This document shows, one piece after another, positions 8,190 to 17,049 of a stretch of DNA of 64,000 nt. Position numbers and translations under genes: made by a program. Source of the stretch: Euzebya sp. (GTDB taxonomy: Bacteria; Actinomycetota; Nitriliruptoria; Euzebyales; Euzebyaceae); contig NZ_CAXQBR010000010.1 of assembly GCF_964222135.1 (NCBI RefSeq), positions 1-64,000 of the forward strand. The letters are read 5' to 3'. Under the pieces are notes generated by a model. The model was given only the letters and a program-made list of their open reading frames with translations. It did not search any database and was not told the origin of the DNA. Each line of letters begins with the position of its first letter. The stretch's first letter is position 1.

Positions 8190-10052
8190 ATGCCCACGCC
8201 ACCCGACCACGCGCCCCTCCCCACCCGGTTGCGCCACCACCCCCTGGTGCGGCTGGTGGGTCGGCTGCGCCCGATCCGCTGGCAGGCGGCCGGCGCCTAC
8301 GGGGCGATGCTGGCGGCGAGCGGCATCGCGCTGGTCGTCCCCCTCGCGCTGCGCGACGTCGTCGACGCCGCCATCGGCCAGCGGGAGGGCGCGCTAGCGT
8401 TCCTCCCCGACGCGTTGGACGCCCGCGAGCGGCTGGTGTGGGGCGCGGGCGCCATCGTCGCGCTGGCGCTGCTCCGGGCGGTCGTGTCGTTCTGGCAGCG
8501 CTACGGGACCGCGTGGGTCGGCCGGACCATCGCGACGGACCTGCGCGGCGACCTGATGGCCCACCTCCTCGACGCCGAGATGGGCTTCCACGACTCCGCC
8601 AGCGTCGGCCAGCTCATGACCCGCGTCACCGACGACACCGAGCAGGTCCGGGCGTTCGCCGCCACCGGCGTGGCGGACCTCGCGAACATCCTCGCGCTGC
8701 TCGTCGGCACCTCCGCGCTGCTGTGGTCGGTCGACGGGACCCTCGCGCCGATCGCCCTCGGCGCCGTACCGATCGTCGCCGCGCTCGCGCTGTGGGGCGC
8801 CCGGCTGCTGGTGCCCCGGTTCAAGGCCGTCCAGCAGGCTCGCGGGGGCCTGTCAGCCCGGCTCCAGGAGGCGCTCACCCAGGTCCGCATCGTCCAGGCG
8901 TTCCGGGCCGAGCGGCGCACCTCCGCCGCCTACGACGCCGACAACGAGGTCGTCTTCGACCGCCGCATGTCCATGGCGCGGGTCTTCACCACCGCCTTCC
9001 CCGCGATGAGCGCGGTCATGGGGCTCGCGACGGCGCTCGTCCTCCTGGTCGGCGGCGGCCGGGTCGCGGACGGCCGGACCACGGTCGGCACGATCGCCGC
9101 GTTCTTCACCTACATCGTCCTGCTCGGCGAGCCGGTGCGGCGCCTCGGGTTCCTCCTGAACCTGGCCTCGCGGGCCAACGCCTCGGCGGCGAGGGTCTAC
9201 GAGCTGCTCGACCGCCCGACCGCGATCCCCGCCGGCGACGAGGTCGAGCCCGACGCCGGCTGGCAGGGGAGGGTCCGCTGGGAGGGGGTGTCCTTCGCCT
9301 TCGGCGACGCCCCGGTGCTGCGCGACGTCGACCTGACGATCGAGCCGGGCGAGCACGTCGCCGTCGTCGGCCGCTCGGGCAGCGGCAAGACCGCGCTCGT
9401 GTCGCTGCTGACCCGGCTGTACGACCCCGACGGGGGGCGGGTCACGATCGACGGGATCGACCTGGCCACCCTGTCCGGCGCGGCGCGGAGCCGCGCGGTC
9501 GCCGCCGTGGAGCAGGAGGCCTTCCTGTTCTCCGCCTCCGTCGCGGACAACATCCGGTTCTCGCGCCCGGACGCCGACGACGACGCCGTGCGCGCCGCCG
9601 GGCGCCTTGCGGGTGTGGAGGCGTTCGCCGTCGACCTCCCCGACGGGTGGGACACCGTGGTGGGGGAGCGGGGGGTCACACTGTCCGGCGGGCAGCGCCA
9701 GCGCGTGGCGCTCGCCCGCGCCCTGCTCGTCGGCGCGCCGGTCCTGGTGCTCGACGACGCGGTGTCGGCCGTCGACGCCCGCACCGAGCGGACCATCCGC
9801 GCCGCGCTGGCCGAGCGGTCTGCGGAGGGTCGGGGACCCACCACGATCAGCGTCGCCCAGCGCCTCTCGACCATCCTCGCGGCGGACCGGATCGTCGTGC
9901 TCGACCGCGGCAGGGTGGTCGAGCAGGGCACCCACGCCGAGCTGGTCGACGCCGAGGGCCCCTACGCCGCGATGTTCCGCGAGGCGCTCCACCTCGGCGT
10001 CCCCGTCGGCAGCGACGCCGAGGACGCCCCCCTCCTCGGCGGTCGGCCATGA
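8190..10052 (+). CDS. ABC exporter half-transporter, subunit with degenerate ATP site
   Basis: A 620-residue type IV ABC exporter half: six-helix transmembrane domain (about 20-330) followed by the nucleotide-binding domain. Walker A is GRSGSGKT and the signature LSGGQRQR is canonical. Walker B reads VLVLDDAVSAVD, with Asp where the catalytic Glu should be, and the H-loop is SVAQRLST, with Gln for the switch His. Both substitutions mark the non-hydrolysing half of heterodimeric exporters such as TM287/288 and BmrCD. The stop overlaps the start of the partner (ATGA at 10049-10052). The substrate is unknown; the MerR-type promoter suggests export of a drug or redox-active compound. Confidence 0.92.
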   Translation: MPTPPDHAPLPTRLRHHPLVRLVGRLRPIRWQAAGAYGAMLAASGIALVVPLALRDVVDAAIGQREGALAFLPDALDARERLVWGAGAIVALALLRAVVSFWQRYGTAWVGRTIATDLRGDLMAHLLDAEMGFHDSASVGQLMTRVTDDTEQVRAFAATGVADLANILALLVGTSALLWSVDGTLAPIALGAVPIVAALALWGARLLVPRFKAVQQARGGLSARLQEALTQVRIVQAFRAERRTSAAYDADNEVVFDRRMSMARVFTTAFPAMSAVMGLATALVLLVGGGRVADGRTTVGTIAAFFTYIVLLGEPVRRLGFLLNLASRANASAARVYELLDRPTAIPAGDEVEPDAGWQGRVRWEGVSFAFGDAPVLRDVDLTIEPGEHVAVVGRSGSGKTALVSLLTRLYDPDGGRVTIDGIDLATLSGAARSRAVAAVEQEAFLFSASVADNIRFSRPDADDDAVRAAGRLAGVEAFAVDLPDGWDTVVGERGVTLSGGQRQRVALARALLVGAPVLVLDDAVSAVDARTERTIRAALAERSAEGRGPTTISVAQRLSTILAADRIVVLDRGRVVEQGTHAELVDAEGPYAAMFREALHLGVPVGSDAEDAPLLGGRP

Positions 10053-11836
10053 CCGCGACCCCGCAAGCGGGCACCCCGTCCGCCGAGACCCGCCCCGTCC
10101 GCCCGATCCGGCGGGTCGTCGGCTGGCTGCGCCCGCACCGCAGGTCCCTGGCGTGGTCCGCGGTGCTGATGCTCGTGGTCACCGGGGCGGGGCTGGCCCG
10201 CCCCCAGCTCGTCGAGGTGGCGATCGACGACGGCATGCGCGGCGGCGACACCGCGGCGCTGCGCTGGGCGGTCGTGGCCTTCGCCGTCCTCGTGGTGGTC
10301 GAGAACGCCGCCGGCGGCCTGCAGCGCTACACGCTGATCCGCATCGGCGTCCGGGTCATCACCGACCTCCGGAACCGGCTGTTCGCCCACGTCCTCCGCC
10401 TGGGGCAGGGCTTCCACGACCGCAACCGGCCCGGCGACCTGATGTCGCGGATGACGAGCGACGCGGAGACCCTCAGCGACTTCATCACCTGGTCGGTGAT
10501 CACCACCGCCCAGTCGGTGCTCACCCTCGGCGGGATCGTGGTCATCCTCCTCCGCGAGGACGTCACGCTGACGCTGGCCGCGTTCACCGTCGTGCCGCTC
10601 ATGGCCGCCGCCACGTGGCGCTGGACCCGTGCGACACGCGCCCGCTACACCGCGGTCCGCGAGGCCGTCGGCGAGGTGTCCGCCCGCGCGGAGGAGTCCC
10701 TCTCCGGCATCCGCGTCGTCAAGGCCCTGCAGCAGGAGCGCGCCCAGCGGGCCCGCTTCGACGAGGCCAACGCCCTCCAGCGCGTCGAGGACCTCGGCAC
10801 CGACCGGGTGTCGGCAGCCTTCTACCCCGTCATCGACGTGCTGAGCGACCTCGCCGTCGCCGTCGTGCTCGGCATCGGCGGCCTGCGGGTGCTGTCCGGC
10901 GACCTCGACCCGGGGGCGCTGGTCGCGATCATCCTGTACGTGCAGCAGTTCTTCGAGCCGGTCCGCGACCTGACCACCCGCCTCGACAGCATCCAGGACG
11001 CCACGGCGGCTGGTCGGCGGATCCTCGAGGTGCTCGACACCGCCCCCTCGATCGTCGACCGGCCGGGGGCCGTCCCGCTGCCGGCCGTCCGCGGGCACCT
11101 CCGCTTCGAGGACGTCCGCTTCGCCTACGGCGACGGGCCGGAGGTGCTGCACGGCGTCGACCTCGACGTCCCGGCGGGCTCCACCGTCGCGCTGGTCGGC
11201 GAGACCGGGGCGGGCAAGACCTCCATCGCCCGGCTCCTCGGTCGCTTCTACGACGTCACGTCCGGCCGGGTCACGATCGACGGCCACGACGTCCGCGACG
11301 TCACCCTCGACAGCCTCCGCACCCACCTGGCGTGGGTCCCGCAGGAGGTCGGGCTGTTCCGCGGGACCATCCGGGACAACCTGCGGTGGGGTCGGCCGGA
11401 CGCCACGGACGCCGAGGTCGAGGCCGCTGCACGGGCGATCGGCGCCGACGAGATGTTCGCCGCGCTGCCCGACGGCTACGAGACGCGCCTCGACGAGGGC
11501 GGCGGTGGCCTGTCGGCCGGTGAGCGGCAGCTCGTCGCCTTCACCCGGGCGGTCCTGCCCGACCCGGCCGTCGTGGTCCTCGACGAGGCGACCGCCAACG
11601 TCGACGTCGCGACCGAGGCCCGCATGCAGGCGGGGTTGTCCGAGCTGCTCGACGGCCGCACCGCGGTCGTGATGGCGCACCGGCTGTCGACGATCGTGGG
11701 GGCTGACCAGATCGTCGTGGTGGACGCCGGGCGGATCGTCGAGCGCGGCACCCACGCCCAGCTGATCGCCGCCGGCGGGGCCTACGCGGACCTGTACACC
11801 GAGCAGCTCCGCGCCGAGGGCGTCCCCGCGGCCTGA
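10049..11836 (+). CDS. ABC exporter half-transporter, catalytic subunit
   Basis: A 595-residue partner of the preceding gene with the same transmembrane-NBD layout. Walker A is GETGAGKT, Walker B VVVLDEATANVD with the catalytic Glu, and the H-loop VMAHRLST with the switch His. The signature is LSAGERQ, weaker than LSGGQ. The canonical catalytic residues here together with the canonical signature of the first subunit would assemble one competent and one degenerate ATP site, as in asymmetric heterodimers. The ATGA overlap implies translational coupling and equal stoichiometry. A 6-bp-stem hairpin (11874-11888) follows the stop. Confidence 0.93.
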   Translation: MTATPQAGTPSAETRPVRPIRRVVGWLRPHRRSLAWSAVLMLVVTGAGLARPQLVEVAIDDGMRGGDTAALRWAVVAFAVLVVVENAAGGLQRYTLIRIGVRVITDLRNRLFAHVLRLGQGFHDRNRPGDLMSRMTSDAETLSDFITWSVITTAQSVLTLGGIVVILLREDVTLTLAAFTVVPLMAAATWRWTRATRARYTAVREAVGEVSARAEESLSGIRVVKALQQERAQRARFDEANALQRVEDLGTDRVSAAFYPVIDVLSDLAVAVVLGIGGLRVLSGDLDPGALVAIILYVQQFFEPVRDLTTRLDSIQDATAAGRRILEVLDTAPSIVDRPGAVPLPAVRGHLRFEDVRFAYGDGPEVLHGVDLDVPAGSTVALVGETGAGKTSIARLLGRFYDVTSGRVTIDGHDVRDVTLDSLRTHLAWVPQEVGLFRGTIRDNLRWGRPDATDAEVEAAARAIGADEMFAALPDGYETRLDEGGGGLSAGERQLVAFTRAVLPDPAVVVLDEATANVDVATEARMQAGLSELLDGRTAVVMAHRLSTIVGADQIVVVDAGRIVERGTHAQLIAAGGAYADLYTEQLRAEGVPAA

Positions 11837-11915
11837 GCGCCGGTGGGTCGGCGGGCGCGCGGCGGGGGAGGACGGCGGAGGATCCGCCACCGCCCGACCG
11901 AGAGGACCGAGACCG

Positions 11916-12392
11916 ATGTGGAGATCGTTGCTGCTGGGCGTCGTCGCCGGGTTGCGGTCGCAGACGCCGACCGCCGTGCTGACCTGGGCGTGGCGCAGCG
12001 ACCGGCTGCCGCACGGCCGACGCGGTCCTGCCGTGCTGCTCGACCGCCCGGCGCTCGTGCCGCTGGCCGTGACGGCGGCGCTCGGGGAGCTGGTCGTCGA
12101 CAAGCTGCCCGCCACCCCGAGCCGCCTGGACCCCGGTCCGCTCGGCGGCCGCCTGGTGCTCGGCGCGGTCGCCGGCTGGGCGATCGCCGACGCCCACGGC
12201 CGGTCGGGGGCGGCCGGGGCGGCCGCGGGTGCGGCGGGCGCCGGACTCGGCAGCTGGGGAGGGGCGCGCTACCGCAGCGCGGCCACGGACCGGACCGACG
12301 TCGCCGACGCGGTCTGGGCCCTGGCCGAGGACGCCGCGGCCATCGGGCTCGGCCTGCTGGCCGTCCGCGGGCGCCCGCCGGGGCTGGGCTGA
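11916..12392 (+). CDS. DUF4126-like membrane protein
   Basis: A 158-residue membrane protein starting MWRSLLLGVVAGLRSQTP, the GLR-x-TP signature of the DUF4126 family of small integral membrane proteins of unknown function. It has several Gly/Ala-rich hydrophobic segments and a short soluble part. A GAGAGG element lies about 9 nt before the ATG. It follows the exporter operon after 79 bp and converges on the MFS gene. Family assignment is from motif recognition only, and no function is known. Confidence 0.65.
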   Translation: MWRSLLLGVVAGLRSQTPTAVLTWAWRSDRLPHGRRGPAVLLDRPALVPLAVTAALGELVVDKLPATPSRLDPGPLGGRLVLGAVAGWAIADAHGRSGAAGAAAGAAGAGLGSWGGARYRSAATDRTDVADAVWALAEDAAAIGLGLLAVRGRPPGLG

Positions 12393-12411
12393 CCCGTCCC
12401 CGGGAGGGCGA

Positions 12412-13704
12412 TCAGACCTGCGGCACCTCGGCGAGCTGCGGCTCCTCGACCGGCTCGACCGGGCGGAGGGGCCGGAACAACCGGCCGCGCTCCGCCCACA
12501 GCACGAGGGCGAGGGCCAGCAGGCCGTAGCCGAAGAACCCGATCGCGAGCGGTCGGACCGTGCCGTCGAACGCGGCGTCCAGCAGCGAGCCCAGCAGGGC
12601 GCCGACCGCGATCTGCACCGACCCGATCACCGACGACGCCGTCCCGGCGACCGCACCCATCGGGTCCATGGCGATGGTGTTGAAGTTGGGGATCACCAGC
12701 GCGTGGCAGCCGAGCAGCGGCGCCATCGCGAGCAGGTACGCCCACAGCGGCGGGGTGCCGCCCGTCGCGAGCGCCACGCCGGCGAACACCGCGCTGCACG
12801 CCACGTAGCCGAGCAGCAGGACGTGGGAGAGCCGCCGGGCCCCGACCGCCTCCACGATCCGGGCGTTGACGAGCATCCCGACGCCCATCACCGCGGCCAA
12901 CCCGCCGAAGATGACCGGGAACGATCCGGCTGCGTCGAAGACGTCGCCGATGATGATCTCCGAGCTGCCCAGGTACGACGTGAACGACCCGTACAACGCG
13001 GTCATGGCGAGGGTGTAGGCACGCGTCTGGCGGTTGGCGACCACGAACCGGCCGGCGCTGAGGATGCGGCGTGGAGACAGCTCCAGGCGGTGCTCGGGCG
13101 CGAGGGTCTCGGGCAGCCGCAGCGCCCAGACCGCCATCACCAGGAGCGCCGCGACGCAGAAGCCGAAGATCCAGCGCCACGTGGTCACCGCGACGATGGC
13201 CGCCCCGATCGTCGGGGCGGCGATCGGCACGAGGATGAACACGGCCATGATGAAGGACATCGCGCGGGACATGCGCTCGCCCTCGAAGGAGTCCCGCACG
13301 ACCGCGAGGGTCACCACCCGCGGGCCGGCCGACCCGAGGCCCCACACGAACCGGCTGAGCAGCAGCAGTGGCAGGCTCGGGGCGAAGGCCCCCGCGAGCG
13401 CGCCGACGAGGTAGACGGCGAAGCCCACGTACAGCGTCGGCTTGCGCCCGAACCGGTCCGCGAGCGGCCCGTAGGCGAGCTGGCCGAGCGCCAGGCCGAG
13501 GAAGTAGGTCGTGACGATGCCCGACACCTCGGTCGCGTCGGCCGGCAGGTCGAACGCCTGCCGGATGTCGGCGAACGCCGGCAGCATCAGGTCGATGCCC
13601 AGCGCCGCGAGCGCCATCCCCATCGCGAGGAGGGCGATCAGCTCGGCCCTGCCCGGGCCGCGCCGCTCGGCCGGGGAGGTCGTCGGAGCCGTGGAGGTGG
13701 ACAT
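12412..13704 (-). CDS. MFS multidrug efflux transporter, Bcr/CflA family
   Basis: A 430-residue protein with 12 predicted helices. The cytoplasmic loop 2-3 motif GPLADRFGRKP is the MFS motif A, and GIDLMLPAF in helix 1 and RFVWGLGSAGPRVV in helix 4 fit the drug:H+ antiporter (DHA1) Bcr/CflA subfamily. It probably exports small toxic compounds using the proton gradient. The ATG at 13704 lies 7 nt after TACCGT (13712-13717 on the minus strand), so it is probably leaderless. The gene is divergent from folD. Confidence 0.85.
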   Translation of the reverse strand: MSTSTAPTTSPAERRGPGRAELIALLAMGMALAALGIDLMLPAFADIRQAFDLPADATEVSGIVTTYFLGLALGQLAYGPLADRFGRKPTLYVGFAVYLVGALAGAFAPSLPLLLLSRFVWGLGSAGPRVVTLAVVRDSFEGERMSRAMSFIMAVFILVPIAAPTIGAAIVAVTTWRWIFGFCVAALLVMAVWALRLPETLAPEHRLELSPRRILSAGRFVVANRQTRAYTLAMTALYGSFTSYLGSSEIIIGDVFDAAGSFPVIFGGLAAVMGVGMLVNARIVEAVGARRLSHVLLLGYVACSAVFAGVALATGGTPPLWAYLLAMAPLLGCHALVIPNFNTIAMDPMGAVAGTASSVIGSVQIAVGALLGSLLDAAFDGTVRPLAIGFFGYGLLALALVLWAERGRLFRPLRPVEPVEEPQLAEVPQV

Positions 13705-13717
13705 CCGCACCACGGTA
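13705..13717 (-). promoter_or_regulatory. putative leaderless promoter of the MFS gene
   Basis: On the minus strand TACCGT is followed by 7 nt and then the ATG. No -35 consensus is evident. The spacing matches several other genes in this window. Confidence 0.45.
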
Positions 13718-13817
13718 GGCGCCGGGGAGGGATCCGCCGCCCCACGGGGAGGGGAGGGGCGGGTGAGGGGTGGGTCGGGCCTGCCCGGCGGAGGGGCCCG
13801 TGCCATGATGCGCGACC

Positions 13818-14678
13818 ATGACGGCAGAACTGATCGACGGCAAGGCGGTCGCGGCCGCGGAGCGTGACCGGATCGCCGGCGAGGTGGCCCGGCTCGCGGA
13901 GCGGGGCGTCGTGCCCGGCCTGGCGGCGGTGCTGGTCGGCGACGACCCGGCGAGCCACGTCTACGTGGGCATGAAGGAGAAGGACTGCGCCGCCGTCGGG
14001 ATGACGTCGGTCGGCGCCAGGCTGCCGGCCGACGTCGACCAGGCGACCCTGTTCGCCGAGATCGACCGGCTCAACGCCGACCCGCAGGTCCACGGGATCA
14101 TCGTGCAGATGCCGCTGCCCGACCACCTCGACGAGATCGCCGCCCAGGACCGGATCGATCCCGCGAAGGACGTCGATGGCCTGCACCCGGCCAGCCAGGG
14201 CCAGCTCATGCGGGGCGTGCCGACGTTCGTGCCGGCCACGCCGCTCGGCTGCCAGGTCCTGCTCGAGCGCCACGGGGTCGAGCTCTCCGGCGCCGAGGTC
14301 GTGATCGTCGGCCGCTCGACCCTCGTCGGCCGTCCGCTCGCCATGCTGCTGTCCCGCAAGGGCGTCGACGCGACCGTGACGATGTGCCACTCGCGGACGC
14401 GTGATCTCGGGGACCACACCCGCCGGGCCGACGTGGTCGTCATGGCCGCCGGCCAGCCGCGCATGCTGACCGCCGACATGGTCCGGCCCGGCGCGACCGT
14501 CATCGACGTCGGGATCACCCGCGACGACGACGGGAAGCTGGTCGGCGACGTCGACTTCGATGCGGTCGCGGAGGTCGCCGGCCTGATCACCCCCGTCCCC
14601 GGTGGGGTCGGCCCGATGACCCGGGCGATGCTGCTCGAGAACACCTTGCGGGCGGCGACGGCGGCGGCGGAGGGCTGA
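13818..14678 (+). CDS. folD: bifunctional methylenetetrahydrofolate dehydrogenase / methenyl-THF cyclohydrolase
   Basis: FolD interconverts 5,10-methylene-, methenyl- and 10-formyl-THF. The 286-residue protein shows [12 protein letters not shown] with the catalytic Lys, [22 protein letters not shown], the NADP-binding loop [12 protein letters not shown] and [14 protein letters not shown]. Length and motifs are canonical. It supplies the formyl donor for PurN and PurH encoded upstream. The methyltransferase gene starts 3 nt after its stop, suggesting one transcript. Confidence 0.96.
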   Translation: MTAELIDGKAVAAAERDRIAGEVARLAERGVVPGLAAVLVGDDPASHVYVGMKEKDCAAVGMTSVGARLPADVDQATLFAEIDRLNADPQVHGIIVQMPLPDHLDEIAAQDRIDPAKDVDGLHPASQGQLMRGVPTFVPATPLGCQVLLERHGVELSGAEVVIVGRSTLVGRPLAMLLSRKGVDATVTMCHSRTRDLGDHTRRADVVVMAAGQPRMLTADMVRPGATVIDVGITRDDDGKLVGDVDFDAVAEVAGLITPVPGGVGPMTRAMLLENTLRAATAAAEG

Positions 14679-14681
14679 GCC

Positions 14682-15557
14682 GTGCCGGCCGACGAGGGCT
14701 GGCGCTACGTCCACGGCCACGCCGAGCCCGTCCTGCGGTCACACCGCTGGCGCGACGCGGCGAACTCCGCGGGCTACCTGCTCGACCACCTCCGCGACGG
14801 CCTCCGCGAGGCCGCGGGGCGGTGGGAGGGGCGCATCCTCGACGTCGGGTGCGGGCCCGCGACGATCACCGCCGACCTCGGCCGGCGGTTCCCCGCCTCG
14901 ACGGTCCACGGCATCGACCCCGCCGAGGCCGTGATCGCCCAGGTCGCCGACCTGCCGCCGAACGTCACGGTCGCGGTCGGCGACCTGTTCGACCAGGACC
15001 CCGCCGACGGCACCTACGACGTCGTGCACGCGCACCAGGTGCTCCAGCACCTGCCCGACCCCGTCGCCGCGCTCGTCCACATGCGGCGGCTGTGCGCGCC
15101 CGGCGGGATCGTGGCGGTGCGCGACGTCGACTACGCCGCGATGACCTGGGCTCCGGCGGTGCCCGAGCTCGACACCTGGCTCGCGGCCTACCGCACCGCC
15201 CACCGCGCGGCCGGCGCGGAACCCGACGCCGGGCGGCACCTCCTCGGCTGGGCGCTCGAGGCCGGGTTCGAGGGCGTCACGCCCTCCGCGTCGGTGTGGT
15301 GCTTCGCCACCCCCGAGGACCGGCGGTGGTGGGCCGGGCTGTGGGCGGATCGGGTCACCGCGCCGGAGTCGCGACTGGCCCAGCAGCTCCGCGCGGACGG
15401 GACGGGCGAGGACGACCTCACCGCGATCGCGACCGCCTGGCGGGACTGGGCGGAGCGGCCGGACGCGTGGTTCGCCGTGCTGCACGGCGAGCTCATCGCC
15501 CGGGCCACCTCAGATCTGAGCTCCCGCTCCGCCGGTGCACCCACGGCTCAGATCTGA
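14682..15557 (+). CDS. class I SAM-dependent methyltransferase
   Basis: A 291-residue methyltransferase. Motif I is ILDVGCGPATI (about 48-58), the acidic end of beta-2 is GIDPAEAV, and motif IV/post-I segments include YDVVHAHQVLQHLPDP, typical of UbiE/menaquinone-type or small-molecule O/C/N-methyltransferases. The substrate cannot be deduced. The GTG start at 14682 is 3 nt from the folD stop. The last 17 codons and the stop lie in a duplicated palindromic sequence (CTCAGATCTGAG twice), so the C-terminus may be an add-on from repeat insertion. Confidence 0.85.
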   Translation: MPADEGWRYVHGHAEPVLRSHRWRDAANSAGYLLDHLRDGLREAAGRWEGRILDVGCGPATITADLGRRFPASTVHGIDPAEAVIAQVADLPPNVTVAVGDLFDQDPADGTYDVVHAHQVLQHLPDPVAALVHMRRLCAPGGIVAVRDVDYAAMTWAPAVPELDTWLAAYRTAHRAAGAEPDAGRHLLGWALEAGFEGVTPSASVWCFATPEDRRWWAGLWADRVTAPESRLAQQLRADGTGEDDLTAIATAWRDWAERPDAWFAVLHGELIARATSDLSSRSAGAPTAQI

Positions 15558-15570
15558 GCCCCGGCTCCGC
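15509..15570. repeat. duplicated palindrome at a convergent gene end
   Basis: The 12-bp palindrome CTCAGATCTGAG occurs at 15509-15520 and 15547-15558. Each copy begins a 24-bp near-identical direct repeat (two mismatches) with a 38-bp period. The second copy supplies the TGA stop of the methyltransferase, and the whole sits between convergent genes. A bidirectional terminator is the simplest reading. Confidence 0.65.
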
Positions 15571-15581
15571 TGCCCGCCCCC

Positions 15582-16667
15582 TCAGCCCTCGACGGCCTCG
15601 GCGTCCAGCACCTCGCGCAGCGCGTAGGGCCGGCGCAGTCCGATGCCGTGCAGCCGCACCGGTCGGATCCGGCGCAGCTTGAAGTGGCCGTCGAGGACGT
15701 CGTGGAGCTCGTCGGACGCGAGCACGCTGTTCCGCCGGGCGAGGTCGGTCAGGCGGGCCGCCTCGTTCACCGGCGCGCCGTAGTAGTCGCCGCCGCGGAA
15801 CAGCGCCTCCCCCGACGCCATGCCGCCCTTGATCGGCGCGTACGCGAGCGGGGCGTCCTCGTCCTCGATCGGGGTCGTCAGCACGTACAGGGCCCGGCCG
15901 AGCGCGACCGGGTCGAGCGACACGAACATCGCGGCGTCCCCGAGGAACTTGACCAGCTGCACCTCCGGGATGCCCTCGACCGTGGCCTGGCACAGGTGCT
16001 CGAACGCGCTCAGCAGGTCGTCCAGGCCGGTCGGGTCGACGCGCGCGGCGAGCGACGTGTAGCCGACGACGTCGACGAAGCCGACCGCCACCGGGATGGT
16101 CTCGGCGTCGTCTCTCAGGGCCTGGACGATCAGGTCGGAGGTGAGCAGGTGGAGGATGACGCGCCGGTAGCTCTGCCCGACCAGCTCGGCGGACACCTCG
16201 AGCAGGGGCCCGGCGACCTCCACCAGCCGGATCGCGAGGTCGATGGGGTCGTCGACCTCCTCGCGGGCGGCGCGGAGGAACACCTCCTCCGCGGTGTCGA
16301 GGGTCCGCAGCGCCATCGTGCGCAGGACCGGCACGTCGCCGCGGATCTGGTCGAGGACCATCTCGTCGGGGACGAACTGCAGCAGCCGGCCGATCAGGGA
16401 CAGGTGGCGGATCTCCGCCTCGGAGTAGCGGGTGCCGTCGGCCACGCCGCTGACGCGCTCGAGGACGGCGGCCACCTCGGGGTCGAGCCCGGCCCGCGCG
16501 GCCGCCTCGTCGCGGGTGTGGACCCGCGGGCCGCCGAGCAGGTGGTCCACGAGCGACAGGGTGATCCGGTCGCCGTCGACGGCGGCGGTCGCCTCCTCGA
16601 TCCCCATCCCCAACCGGAACAGGCGCCGGATCGCGTGCGCGCGCCCGGGATCGGAGTCGACTGCCAC
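15582..16667 (-). CDS. class III adenylate/guanylate cyclase with N-terminal regulatory domain
   Basis: A 361-residue soluble protein. The C-terminal half is a class III cyclase catalytic domain: VGFVDVVGYTSLAARVD (first metal Asp), VKFLGDAAMF (substrate Lys and second Asp) and GAPVNEAARLTDLA (Asn and Arg of the transition-state site). All catalytic residues appear present, so an active cAMP-forming homodimer is likely. The N-terminal helical part (about 1-190) resembles the adenylate cyclase regulatory domain known from mycobacterial Rv1264. The GTG start lies 7 nt after CACACT with no Shine-Dalgarno site, so it may be leaderless. No cAMP receptor gene is seen nearby. Confidence 0.85.
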   Translation of the reverse strand: MAVDSDPGRAHAIRRLFRLGMGIEEATAAVDGDRITLSLVDHLLGGPRVHTRDEAAARAGLDPEVAAVLERVSGVADGTRYSEAEIRHLSLIGRLLQFVPDEMVLDQIRGDVPVLRTMALRTLDTAEEVFLRAAREEVDDPIDLAIRLVEVAGPLLEVSAELVGQSYRRVILHLLTSDLIVQALRDDAETIPVAVGFVDVVGYTSLAARVDPTGLDDLLSAFEHLCQATVEGIPEVQLVKFLGDAAMFVSLDPVALGRALYVLTTPIEDEDAPLAYAPIKGGMASGEALFRGGDYYGAPVNEAARLTDLARRNSVLASDELHDVLDGHFKLRRIRPVRLHGIGLRRPYALREVLDAEAVEG

Positions 16668-16700
16668 GCCCGGTAGTGTGCCCGCGGTGGGGGCCGGCGG

Positions 16701-16706
16701 TACAGT
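16701..16706 (+). promoter_or_regulatory. putative -10 box for the 97-residue ORF
   Basis: TACAGT at 16701-16706 would start a transcript about 30 nt before the ATG at 16744, which is preceded by a weak GGGGAT. Divergent from the cyclase start. Confidence 0.3.
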
Positions 16707-16743
16707 CCGCCACCAGGATCGCGACCGACATCGGGGATGCCAG

Positions 16744-17037
16744 ATGGCCAGAGAACGTGTCAACGCGCCCTCCGCAGCCGGTCGGCGGCGCCAGCGCGTC
16801 GGCGGTCCGCCGAGCGCCGCGGTCGAGCGGATCCGCGCCCGCGCCACGTCGGGAGCCGGCGAGATCGACCTCAGCGATGAGGACCTGCAGGCCCTCGCCG
16901 ACGCCGGGGTCGACCCGGACGAGGTGCGAGCCCTCGCGCGCGGGTCGAGCGACGTGGACGAGGTCTCGGTGTTCGACCGGGACACCGCCCACGACGACCT
17001 CGAGGCCCTCGCGTCCGACGAGGACTACCCGGGCTGA
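16744..17037 (+). CDS. small acidic hypothetical protein
   Basis: A 97-residue soluble protein: a basic N-terminus (MARERVNAPSAAGRRRQR) followed by an acidic stretch rich in Asp/Glu (for example EIDLSDEDLQALADAG and DEDYPG at the end). I do not recognise a family. Codon pattern and third-position GC look coding, and it sits between two convergent or divergent regulatory genes. The acidic part could be a partner-binding segment, but that is a guess. The gene converges on the LytT-type regulator. Confidence 0.55.
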   Translation: MARERVNAPSAAGRRRQRVGGPPSAAVERIRARATSGAGEIDLSDEDLQALADAGVDPDEVRALARGSSDVDEVSVFDRDTAHDDLEALASDEDYPG

Positions 17038-17049
17038 CCCGACGCCCGG

